From assembly GCA_000697335.1 (NCBI GenBank), contig JNEM01011941.1, positions 1 through 10,249 on the forward strand: 10,249 nt of DNA, read 5' to 3'. Origin of the DNA: Conidiobolus incongruus B7586 (Eukaryota > Entomophthoromycota > Entomophthoromycetes > Entomophthorales > Conidiobolaceae). A program made the position numbers and the translations under genes. Shown piece by piece: positions 1 to 7,819 of the stretch. Numbering within the stretch: position 1 is the stretch's first letter; each line of letters opens with the position of its first letter. The notes beneath the pieces are model-generated. The model was not told the origin of the DNA and made no database searches. It saw nothing but the letters and a program-made list of their open reading frames with translations.

Positions 1-79
1 CCATTTATATAAATTCAAATTCTAAATTATATTAATTAATATCAAAAAAAATTGAAATTTCAAATATTATAATTTTTTT

Positions 80-112
80 ATTGGTTATCAAGCTATTATA
101 TGTAATTATATA
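80..112 (+). promoter_or_regulatory. Possible core promoter of the small left-edge gene
   Basis: An ATTGG box (reverse CCAAT) at 80-84 and a TATA-like run TTATATA at 106-112 lie 45 to 77 bases before the candidate ATG at 157. In DNA this AT-rich such a run is expected by chance, so the only support is its position relative to the candidate gene. Confidence 0.18.
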
Positions 113-156
113 CCTATCTTTTTTATTAATATTTTCTTAATATAATTTACAAAAAA

Positions 157-386
157 ATGGAAATATATATTGAATTAAAAAAGGGTAAGTATTATTAATT
201 TATATGTATTAATAAAAATATATTTAAAAAGTAATTTGAAAAAAATATTTTACTTGAATATATTATATTACAGAGGTTGGATATATTGCTAATTCAATTT
301 CTAAAAGTATGTTTATAAATTTATAATAATATTAATGAAACATAGTATAAACAGAGATGGATAAAACTATGGTAACAATAGTCTAG
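157..386 (+). CDS. Candidate tiny spliced gene, three mini-exons
   Basis: I do not recognise the product. What is visible is an ATG at 157, exon 1 at 157-184, a GTAAGT donor at 185 with a TTACAG acceptor ending at 273 (89-nt intron), exon 2 at 274-306, a GTATGT donor at 307 with an AACAG acceptor ending at 354 (48-nt intron), and exon 3 at 355-386 ending in TAG. Both introns are phase 1 and the frame stays open across both junctions, giving about 30 residues that begin MEIYIELKK and are rich in K, I and M, like a short amphipathic helix. An alternative third intron (weak donor GTAACA at 372, acceptor AAG ending at 423) would replace the tail and end at TGA 463-465, giving about 39 residues. 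An AATAAA lies at 480-485. The two strong donors with matching acceptors and kept phase are the evidence. The exons are too short for coding statistics, and this could be a remnant of a larger gene. Confidence 0.35.
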
Positions 387-465
387 AATCCTGATCTGAA
401 ATCTTTTGATCATGATCATTAAGTTGTTAAATATTTTTGGTAACTTAATTAAGAGGGCCAAATGA

Positions 466-1685
466 ATTTGCATAAATTAAATAAATTTTTAAATAAATAG
501 ATTATTTCATATATATAATTGTATAATTAGTAATATAATTAAAGAATTAAGCATTGGGAAATATAGAATTGAATATCTCTGATCAGAAATAACTACTGAA
601 CAAATACCCTTTGATAATATATCAAATAAGATAATGATAAAAATTATGATGTATTTCGATAGTGAATTAAAATTATGAATACAATATTAAAATAGTGAAT
701 CAAAGTATTATTATTATTATAACTAAAAATTCTTATATTTAACATTTTGTAATTATAAATAAATAAATCAAGGATTTTAAAATATATTTTGAAATTCAAA
801 ACTTTATCAAGGAATAAAATACAAGTATTCTATATAATCAAGTCAAGACAAAATGTCAAACAACTTATCTATATTAAAAGTGAATTCTCGGAATATGACA
901 AAATGATATTAGCGGTTCAATATATGATTCTATAATATGAACTTGATGTCAAAATTTCGTTAAATCTAACCTATTTTGGATTTAGTTCAAGGATTGAAAT
1001 TCAATATGCAATCAAAATATGTACAGTTAATTCCGAATGTTGATTTAAAAACTTACAATAATTAAAGTGTATTTTCTATAGTGCAGAAATTAATATAATA
1101 TTAATCAAATGAATTTTATATTATATCCTTAACTAAATATGAATTAGATTCAAAATTCTTTAATAAACTCATAATACAGTTCATTATTTATATTTTTTAA
1201 TGGAACAGTATAATATTCTAAATTATAGGTTCAATGTATTAAATTTTTAGATATATTGAGTTTTATATGATGAAATATTTAAATACATTATTTAATATTA
1301 AGCATGTTAAGTATTACTTAAAAATCTGCAAATATGAAGTATCAGTTATAATTCAAAAACCTCTTAAAAATTTAAGACTGTTACCAAAGGGAAATCGATA
1401 AAATATTTTGATTATAGATCTCTATTTCCGTTTTCATATAATTACCCAAAATAACAAGATTACTGCAAATTTTTTTAACCTATTACATTATCAAATATGC
1501 CAAATTCCAGAGTTAACCTAATATAGAATATCAGTGGATTTAAATGATTAATGCAAATTTCAAAAATTATGGATTCATTAATATGCTTGAATATAATTGG
1601 GTCAATTGAGTTGGATCATATTTTGTGAAATAGATCATTATTATCATATTTTAAATTAATGAAACCTGAGTTATTGTATTTGGAC
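466..1685. other. AT-rich intergenic stretch, no supported gene
   Basis: All frames on both strands are broken by frequent stops. There is a short ATT run around 706-720. A 17-codon ATG frame at 853-906 has no good splice donor and is not called. An isolated GTAAGT on the minus strand at 1056-1051 has no open exon before it. The last 200 bases have mixed composition and probably hold the promoter of the downstream receptor gene. Confidence 0.6.
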
Positions 1686-1693
1686 TATATAAA
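1686..1693 (+). promoter_or_regulatory. TATA box of GPCR gene 1
   Basis: A perfect TATATAAA begins 74 bases before the ATG at 1760, in a locally less AT-rich context, which makes it more credible than the many TA runs elsewhere. A CCAAT/ATTGG pair at 1730-1743 lies between it and the start codon and would fall in or near the 5' leader. Confidence 0.45.
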
Positions 1694-1759
1694 TCCATTC
1701 TGCATTGTATTCTGATGAACTGAGTTATCCCAATTAATATTGGTTAAGTAACTTAAAAT

Positions 1760-2791
1760 ATGGTGAGAGCTGTGGGAGATGCTGACAACAGTGTAGGAGG
1801 TCTCGTTATAACAATTCTAGAATTGGTCATCTCTGTCATTTCTGTTTTGGTTAATATTTTAGTCATTCATATTTTAGTAAAAAGATTTAGATTAAATCAA
1901 TCTGATTTTGTTGTTTCTTTCGTCTTATGTTTACTAGATATTGTATTTGCGACATATACAGCAGTGAATTTGATCATTGTATTGGCTACCCATCACGAAA
2001 TTTTGCAAGATGATAACTACTATTGCCAAATCAATGGTTATATCTTTTATATCACAGGAACAGTATCCATTCAAACTATCTCAATCCTTGCTGTCCTAAG
2101 ATATTTGGCTATTTGTCATGGTAAACTATTTTCAACAACGTTTTGGGTGAGTTGGATCGTCTTTTTACTTCTATTGAGTATTGGATTGGGAATTTATCCT
2201 GTAATAGAGAAATTTTTTACTGTATTTCCAGCTACCAAATACTGTTCAATTGCTGCTACTAGTAAACTACTGCCTAATATTTATTATTATGTAGTATGTT
2301 TTATGATCTTGGTGGCTCTTTGGGTTGCTTTAATATGCTACTACCAAATAGGAAGATTCTATATCAATTATTACAAGGATATCACTGACGACACTAGTGA
2401 AGTAACAACTATTGTTCATCCCAAGGACAATATCGGCAGTGATCGTACTTTAACATATCAAAAGACTGAGGTATATCCAACAGAAATGAAGTCATCCATC
2501 CGAAAATCTATCTCCAAATTATATCTAATGGTATTCATTTACATTCTTCAAAGTGTCCCATTCCTTAGTATCCAAGCCATTTACAGAATCTTCGGCGTGC
2601 ATGAGCCACACATTCTAGATAACATCACATCATTATTCGCACACTTTATGCCACTGTCCAATTCAGTATTTATTTTATTCTTCCACGAAGAAACCAATCA
2701 AGAATTCAAAGCTATTTTAAGTATTTACTGGTACAAATACTTCAAATCATTCTTTTCACCTCGTGACGACTCTACCCTGTCTCAATATTAA
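1760..2791 (+). CDS. Class A-like G protein-coupled receptor 1 (343 aa)
   Basis: Predicted seven-helix plasma-membrane receptor coupling to heterotrimeric G proteins; ligand unknown. Helices lie at roughly 14-40, 49-72, 90-115, 126-149, 170-196, 252-278 and 286-310. N32 (position 1.50) and D60 (2.50) are 28 residues apart, and C89 (3.25) and R114 (3.50) are 25 apart, the same spacings as N55/D83 and C110/R135 of rhodopsin. C162 in extracellular loop 2 can pair with C89. P267 marks helix 6. Departures from the family are LRY in place of D/ERY, SVP in place of CWxP, and NSVFI in place of NPxxY. The third intracellular loop (about 197-250) is Ser/Thr-rich and charged. The extracellular N-terminus has only about 13 residues, with no signal peptide and no N-glycosylation sequon. 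The start is well supported: an in-frame TAA lies at 1754-1756, A at -3, G at +4. No intron is needed. It is paralogous to the gene at 5887. The class assignment is firm; the organism and ligand are not. Confidence 0.9.
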   Translation: MVRAVGDADNSVGGLVITILELVISVISVLVNILVIHILVKRFRLNQSDFVVSFVLCLLDIVFATYTAVNLIIVLATHHEILQDDNYYCQINGYIFYITGTVSIQTISILAVLRYLAICHGKLFSTTFWVSWIVFLLLLSIGLGIYPVIEKFFTVFPATKYCSIAATSKLLPNIYYYVVCFMILVALWVALICYYQIGRFYINYYKDITDDTSEVTTIVHPKDNIGSDRTLTYQKTEVYPTEMKSSIRKSISKLYLMVFIYILQSVPFLSIQAIYRIFGVHEPHILDNITSLFAHFMPLSNSVFILFFHEETNQEFKAILSIYWYKYFKSFFSPRDDSTLSQY

Positions 2792-2837
2792 TTAAATAGA
2801 GCAATCTTTATTATAATAATAATAATTATTTTAAAAC

Positions 2838-2843
2838 AATAAA
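2838..2843 (+). terminator. Polyadenylation signal of GPCR gene 1
   Basis: AATAAA begins 47 bases after the stop codon at 2789-2791, at the boundary between gene-like composition and the very AT-rich downstream DNA. This hexamer is common by chance here, so the position is the main support. Confidence 0.4.
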
Positions 2844-3168
2844 ACTTTCTAATGGTCAACTAGTATTCAACAAAATTTAATAAATTAAGATATTACTAAT
2901 TTAACTCAAAATATTGTATTTTTATTAAATTTTAATTTTTAATAATTAATATTAATTAGTTAATTATTTTAATTTTATTAATAAAATTTTAATAATGATA
3001 ATAATAAAATATAAAATAATATCTATATTAATTTATTAATTTGAAATATAAAATTAGTTTATGTAATATTACTCTGTATTTTTAATAATGGGAATTTTTT
3101 GTGATTCAAAATAAATAAATATTTTAATATATAATATATAAAAATAAATATATAATATAAATTTAGTA
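2844..3168. other. AT-rich spacer between GPCR 1 and the mariner relic
   Basis: Almost pure A and T. It contains short perfect palindromes (2944-2957 and 2971-2988) and ATA/TAA micro-runs. I see no reading frame or RNA gene. Confidence 0.6.
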
Positions 3169-3169
3169 G

Positions 3170-3195
3170 TTTTTTTTATTATTAATAACTTTTTG
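3170..3195 (+). repeat. Left candidate terminal inverted repeat of the mariner relic
   Basis: Reading inward there are eight T residues, then ATTATTAATAACTTTTTG. The right end read inward gives eight T residues, then a GATTA-like A/T stretch and another T run. The match is imperfect and of low complexity, so position (just outside the transposase, next to TA) carries most of the weight. Confidence 0.35.
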
Positions 3196-4195
3196 CTATA
3201 CTTTTAACAAAGATCTAACACCTAAAAAATAGTTTTTTTATTAAAGATTAAAATTTGATATTTTACAAACCAATTAAATTTTCTTACAGAAATTTTCTTT
3301 CCTATAAGTTGATTTTTTAATTGCTTAAATCAATTATAATTACATAGGTTATAATCTTAAGGGTATACTAGATGTAGTAGTTTTTTCCAGTTATTTTTAA
3401 TTAGAAAATTTTTTACAGCTTTATATTTATGTATTTTACAATTATCATGCAAAATAATAGGTTTTCTTAAATTATATTGAGAATACTAATTAAAAATACT
3501 TTTATTTAAAAAAGCAATATAAAATTTACTATTAATTAATTTTCCTTCAAAAACTAAATAAAAATAGTATATACTATTATAATCCATTACAAAAATTAAT
3601 ATTTGTTTATTAATAAAATATTAATTTAAAGGGATTTATAGAGGGGGTTAATTTAACTTAATCTAATATCTTGAATTGTATTTTAATAAAAGATTATATA
3701 TAAAGATTTAAGGTTTATTAATTGTTATTAGTTACTATAAAAGTTTAAGCTTCTAGTAATATTTTAGTAAGTTTTATTTAACAATAACTACTCTAGTTTT
3801 TTTTAAGCTTTAGTTAAATTATTAGGTATTTATTTTATATTATTATTTATTAATTTGAGTTTAAATTTTAATATATATAAAATATTTATAAAACTAATAT
3901 TAAAGTGCTTAGATAATTCTTTAGCTAAAATAAAAAGGTGCTTTTCAATATATTTTTTCACTTTATTAACAATTAAAAGAGTAACAGTTAAATTTAGTTT
4001 TTTAGATTTTGGTAAATTTTAAATAGTTTCTCTTTTAAACTTAAAGTAAATTACTTAGCAATAAATTGTTAATTTAGATAATATTTTATTACCAAAAGCT
4101 ACTTGTAAATTTTAAATAATTTTAGAGGGTTTATAGTTAAGTTTTATTAATACTAAATTAAAAAACTTTTAATGATTACTATTTAGTTTAAGCAT
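3170..4195 (-). pseudogene. Mariner transposase pseudogene (DD34D type)
   Basis: When intact it would bind the terminal repeats and catalyse cut-and-paste transposition. From an ATG at 4195 the relic runs about 343 codons, the normal mariner length. In order it shows a first helix-turn-helix, a PKSxKKL linker like the PRSGRP block, a second helix-turn-helix (KELSKHFNIS, about 3925-3895), an IPNNLTKA block like the family's WVPHELTxxQ, and a weak first-aspartate region near 3710-3690. The second catalytic block IILHDNCKIH has its Asp codon at 3446-3444. The third block follows in the form HLVYP, then DYN, with the family's PPYSPDLxPxD layout. The residue at the third catalytic position (codon 3341-3339) is Asn rather than Asp, exactly 34 residues after the second Asp. 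FKQLKNQL, GKK and a W-rich C-terminus follow as in mariners. Several of the many stops sit where the family has Gln (CAA/CAG to TAA/TAG), and one frame change falls between about 3720 and 3580. Confidence 0.82.
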
Positions 4196-4216
4196 AATTA
4201 AATTAAACAACCAATT

Positions 4217-4246
4217 TTAAAAAATTAATTTTTTAATCAAAAAAAA
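4217..4246 (-). repeat. Right candidate terminal inverted repeat of the mariner relic
   Basis: Eight A residues at 4239-4246 on the plus strand mirror the eight T residues at 3170-3177. The bases inside them resemble the inner part of the left end loosely. TA follows at 4247-4248. Low complexity limits confidence. Confidence 0.35.
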
Positions 4247-4249
4247 TAT

Positions 4250-4268
4250 TATATATATATATATATAT
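4250..4268. repeat. (AT)n microsatellite
   Basis: An alternating T/A tract of nine AT units lies directly beside the right end of the mariner relic. The TA-rich target preference of the superfamily may explain the neighbourhood, or the tract may have expanded later. Confidence 0.8.
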
Positions 4269-5412
4269 TTTAAAATTATATAATTTCTTATTAAATTTAT
4301 ATATATTTATTTATTTCAAACTAATAATATATTTGAAAAATCAGAAATTAAAAAATTTCCCATTATTTTAAATTCAAAGTAATATAAATAATTTAATTTA
4401 ATTTTTTTAAATAATAGAATCTAGATATATATATACAAGGACTTTGTATTTGATTCCTAATTATTATCCTATTTAAAGCAGATAATTAGTGACATAAAGT
4501 ATTATAAAAATTTAATATATTCAATATACTAGTTATAGCAATAAGTTGATATTCTTGATCCAGTCATCATATTAATAGTAAACCTTATATTTAACCTCAG
4601 CTATTATATTTTTATAATTATATTGTACTAATATGTAAACAAATAATCACTACCATTAACTCATTGAAAATTATTATATTATCAATCAATTAAGTTCAGA
4701 TTGATTTATCAACTTTTATTAGGTTAATTAATTCAAATTATATATATAGTATAACTCTACTGAAACATAATCTGGGTTTTCACTATCGAATATATCCAAC
4801 ATGTTAATAATTGAAATATCATTGCATATCATTTACACAATATATACTATTATACATGTTATAATATAAAATTTTCATATTCAGTAAATGAGAATGTCAG
4901 TTTTCAATTTAAATAAATCTCAATACTTTTATTAAAATTTTCAATTAAATTTTTTCAACTATTTCTTTTTTGTAATTTAAAATTAGAAAAATATTTAAAA
5001 TAATAAATTTAAAATTTAAAATTATTGAAATAAAGGTATTGATTTTGTATAAAGAATATTAATTAAAATTTAAAAGTAATAAAAGGAAATTATATTTCTA
5101 TTAATTGATACTACTATTGAGGCTGATTTTTCACTAAAATTACCACTTATTCTTTTATCTTATTAGGAACTATATTGAACGTAGATAATATTAAGGTTAT
5201 CAAAATCGAATCATTAATGCTTACTTTATCATATCATTATTACGTTTATCCAATGAATATATTGTTATAGTATACGGGATTTCTAACATTACTAAAGATT
5301 ATCATTATTATGATAACATATTTAATCTATATTATTTTTCAGAAATCTATCTATTTATAAAGCAAATTAATAATACACTTATTTTTTAAAATATACATTA
5401 ACAGCATTTCCA
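4269..5412. other. AT-rich intergenic stretch, no supported gene
   Basis: Frames on both strands are short. The longest I found is a plus-strand open run of about 63 codons at 5193-5388. At this base composition several runs of that length are expected per 10 kb, it lacks a convincing start, and it matches no family I know. No tRNA-like internal promoter boxes were seen. Confidence 0.55.
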
Positions 5413-5475
5413 CTTAAATCCGTTAGTAAGTCTTGATTAAATATTTTGTATTCAAGGCAGCATATTTGCACTTAC
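5413..5475 (-). other. Intron-like segment with a full set of splice signals
   Basis: On the minus strand there is a GTAAGT donor at 5475-5470, a perfect TACTAAC branch-point consensus at 5428-5422 and an AAG acceptor ending at 5413. The length is 63 nt, typical of fungal introns. Short open segments flank it on both sides. Having all three signals at the right spacing is unlikely by chance for any one donor, yet I cannot extend it into a recognisable protein. Confidence 0.3.
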
Positions 5476-5601
5476 CATGATTTATAAATTAATTTTAACA
5501 TCCCTTTTGAATTTACTCAATATTAGTGAATAACATTGAAATAATATTGCATTAACCATATTTTGAAATAATAAGCTAGTGACTTGAAAAGAACGGAATC
5601 A

Positions 5602-5778
5602 TGTTTTGCATAAATCACATACCTTACCTAATACATTTTGGGCTATACAGAAATCGGAATTAATTTTGAGAATTAAAGCAGTTAAAGTATATACCGGGAA
5701 TGAACAAGAATGGTAACCCTTCGAAAATTGGAATAATGTTAACAGAATATAGTGAACCGCCAGCACCTTATGGTTGGA
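5602..5778 (-). other. Open reading segment of unknown meaning, possible exon
   Basis: A 59-codon minus-strand frame without an ATG start runs here, in DNA visibly richer in G and C than its surroundings. It is hydrophobic near its beginning (VLAVHYILLTLF) and carries strong donor motifs close to its end (GTAAGG at 5627 and GTATGT at 5622). On the other strand the same DNA is open for 38 codons (5670-5783, ATG at 5700, ending PPAPYGWIT). Both readings may be accidents of a promoter region with mixed composition. A host exon or a remnant of one is the alternative. Confidence 0.15.
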
Positions 5779-5826
5779 TCACATAATAATAAAAATGGAA
5801 TTGATTATGTGTTTCAAATGATTGAA

Positions 5827-5832
5827 TATATA
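5827..5832 (+). promoter_or_regulatory. TATA-like box of GPCR gene 2
   Basis: TATATA begins 60 bases before the ATG at 5887, similar to the 74-base spacing seen for GPCR gene 1, in a stretch of mixed composition. It is a weaker match than the TATATAAA of gene 1. Confidence 0.35.
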
Positions 5833-5886
5833 CTCGACCACAGCTTTGAATTGTAATGATCTTGATATTTTGGTATTGACTGAATT

Positions 5887-6915
5887 ATGAATAGATCAAA
5901 TCTATCAAATCTTTACAGTAGTCAAGATGTCAAATCTAATACTACCTCACCAATTATATTGGGACTATATACGGTGGCTCTGACAGTGTCTATTTTGGCA
6001 ATTATAATGAATTTGATTGTTGGGTATGTACTCTACCGACGAGTAAAATTAAATCAAAGCAGTCTTGTAGTGTCTTTTATATTATGTTTTGTCAATTTAA
6101 TATATGCAATATTTTCAACAACTGCAATAATATTTAGATGGGTTACACCTTATAAGCTATTAGTTAAAGAATCCTATTTTTGTCAAATTAGTGGTTATTT
6201 ATTCACTATCTTAGAATCTTCATCAATAGATGGTGTTATGTTACTCGCACTTTTGAGATATATGTCCATTTGTTTAGATAGGTCCTATTCCAGTACCTAT
6301 TGGGTAATTTTAAGTGTAATATTCTTTATTATAAACATTCTTTTATCTCTATACCCCTTTATAACACATTCCTTCATTGTTCTATACTCTGTCAAATATT
6401 GTTCAATACGAATAACCGCTGATATCATAGTCGAAATTCTCCATTATTTAACAGGCTCCAAAAACTTGATAGGATTGAGTTTGATCACATATGCATATCT
6501 GAAAATCATTCGATATTATTGCTACTATCTCAAAGAAATCAACTCTAATATTAAATTGATCAAGGACCTCAATTTTAAGGATCACAGCTGGCGTTTCAGT
6601 GCCCAAATTCAAGATCTTTCAACACTTGATCTTGCACAAAACATCCAGAGATGCATCACTAAATTATATATCCTAGTCACCATCTACCTTGTCCTTTGGG
6701 TTCCATCAATCAGTTGCGATCTATTATACACTCTCTTGAAAATTGACCAACCTATTATCTTAGAAAATGTCAACTCATTATTGGTTCATATGACACCATT
6801 AATCAATCCAATATTTATTATTTTATTTCATCACGAAACTCGAAGAAAATTAATTACCCAATTCAAATTATTCGTTGGATATGATTCAGGTGTGAGTAGC
6901 TCTTTTAATATATAG
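5887..6915 (+). CDS. Class A-like G protein-coupled receptor 2 (342 aa)
   Basis: Predicted plasma-membrane receptor, paralogous to the gene at 1760. Helices lie at roughly 24-50, 59-83, 100-125, 137-160, 180-208, 258-284 and 294-316. N42 (1.50) and position 2.50 are 28 apart, C99 and R124 are 25 apart, and C172 in loop 2 can pair with C99, as in rhodopsin. LWVP (W271, P273) matches the CWxP switch and NPIFI (N307, P308) matches the start of NPxxY. Departures are N70 instead of Asp at the sodium-site position 2.50 and LRY instead of D/ERY. The N-terminus (about 23 residues) has three N-glycosylation sequons, at N2, N5 and N18, as expected for an extracellular tail. Intron-free; an in-frame TGA lies at 5881-5883, just before the ATG, and A is at -3. 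The stretch KLNQSSLVVSFILC is nearly identical to gene 1, with 11 of 21 residues the same across loop 1 and helix 2. Ligand and G protein are unknown. Confidence 0.9.
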   Translation: MNRSNLSNLYSSQDVKSNTTSPIILGLYTVALTVSILAIIMNLIVGYVLYRRVKLNQSSLVVSFILCFVNLIYAIFSTTAIIFRWVTPYKLLVKESYFCQISGYLFTILESSSIDGVMLLALLRYMSICLDRSYSSTYWVILSVIFFIINILLSLYPFITHSFIVLYSVKYCSIRITADIIVEILHYLTGSKNLIGLSLITYAYLKIIRYYCYYLKEINSNIKLIKDLNFKDHSWRFSAQIQDLSTLDLAQNIQRCITKLYILVTIYLVLWVPSISCDLLYTLLKIDQPIILENVNSLLVHMTPLINPIFIILFHHETRRKLITQFKLFVGYDSGVSSSFNI

Positions 6916-6956
6916 TAAAATCAATCAATTAAATTTATATTATTGAAGATTATTAA

Positions 6957-6962
6957 AATAAA
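6957..6962 (+). terminator. Polyadenylation signal of GPCR gene 2
   Basis: AATAAA begins 42 bases after the TAG stop at 6913-6915, a distance close to that seen for GPCR gene 1 (47 bases). Confidence 0.4.
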
Positions 6963-6970
6963 GTGAATAG

Positions 6971-6986
6971 TATATATATATATATA
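6971..6986. repeat. (TA)8 microsatellite
   Basis: Eight uninterrupted TA units lie just after the polyadenylation signal of GPCR gene 2. Confidence 0.85.
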
Positions 6987-7819
6987 ATAGTCAGAAAAAT
7001 ATAAATAAGTTAATAATTTTAAAAAATATTGTAAATTATGAATATAATATCCAATTAATTTCAATATTAAATATATAATTACATATTTATTATTCTTCAC
7101 TTTTAATTAATTATCAAAATTTTATTTGTACAATTATTGACCTATACATTAATTAGTACTATCCAATAATTTTGCAATATTCATTAATTTAGCTATTTCA
7201 ATAAAATAGAAAATTATCATCGTTTTATTAATATCATCAATTATTAACTTTGGTTTATTAATTATTTAAATGATTAAAATATTTAATGATCAGTAATAAA
7301 ATCTTTAATATTATTTTCATTAAAAATATCTAATAATATTAAAAAACTCCATTTTTATATATTTTTGAATTTTTTAAGAAATAAATATAATTATTTAACA
7401 CTTTAAAATACTGAAGTACTTATTTACAACTTTTATTTCCAATATATGTAATTAATATTTAGGTAGTTGAGTGATATTATGTAAAAATATCTCAACGATA
7501 AACTATTACTAACTGATTAGGAATATACATCATGATTTTATATATGTTTTGATGAATGTAAAAATTATCTTGTAATTAATATGGGTAAATTTAATTATTA
7601 TTCTATACTTTTATTAGACCTATTTTTTAAATTTATAAAATATTTATTTGCTTCAGTATTCATTAACTATAAATAAAAAAGTACCCCAAATGCATGTATA
7701 TATAGCATTTTTAATTGACAATATACAACAACAATTATAATAATTCAAATATATTATATCAGCTGAATACAAAAATAATATCCAAAATTTAAGTAATTCA
7801 TATCCTTTTATTGAAAACC
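6987..7819. other. AT-rich convergent intergenic spacer, no supported gene
   Basis: This lies between the 3' ends of GPCR gene 2 and the minus-strand 7TM gene. A TACTAAC branch-point match followed by TTAG at 7507-7520 (plus strand) has no good donor or open exon nearby. Otherwise I see only stop-rich A/T sequence. On the minus strand TTTATT/AATAAA at 7812-7807, directly past the stop of the 7TM gene, could be its polyadenylation signal. Confidence 0.55.

Larger units (their letters stand above)
3169..4246 (-). mobile_element. Degenerate mariner-family (Tc1/mariner) DNA transposon
   Basis: About 1.08 kb, the usual size for a mariner element. Almost all of it is taken up by a minus-strand transposase relic. 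Candidate terminal inverted repeats lie at both ends, each next to a TA dinucleotide (3167-3168 and 4247-4248), matching the TA target duplication of this superfamily. The ends are approximate, to within a few bases, because the repeats have decayed into T/A runs. The element separates the two receptor genes and interrupts neither. It cannot be active: the transposase frame holds more than a dozen stops and changes frame once. The heavy decay points to an old insertion. A cut-and-paste DNA element is the only reading that explains the conserved order of motifs. Confidence 0.8.

Noticed and set aside
853-906. Short ATG frame beginning MSNNLSILK as a receptor N-terminal exon
   Set aside because: Only 17 codons, with a weak GTGAAT donor, and the best acceptor leads to an immediate stop.
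1730-1743. CCAAT/ATTGG inverted pair as an operator of GPCR gene 1
   Set aside because: Five-base arms downstream of the TATA box; no equivalent at the other genes, so nothing beyond chance supports it.
2944-2988. Perfect palindromes of 14 and 18 bases
   Set aside because: They consist only of A and T. At this composition several palindromes of that length are expected per 10 kb, and they are not placed at a gene or element end.
5193-5388. Plus-strand open run of about 63 codons
   Set aside because: With roughly 9 percent stop codons per codon expected at about 78 percent A+T, a few runs of this length should occur by chance in the window. There is no convincing start and no recognised motif.
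7507-7520. TACTAACTGATTAG as an intron 3' end on the plus strand
   Set aside because: No good donor within 150 bases upstream and no open exon on either side.
7440-7560. Minus-strand LRYF text resembling helix 3 of the receptors, as a possible receptor pseudogene
   Set aside because: The distance from the Arg to the following Trp is 17 residues, against 15 in both intact receptors, flanking helices are absent, and stops occur close by. A match of a few residues is within chance.
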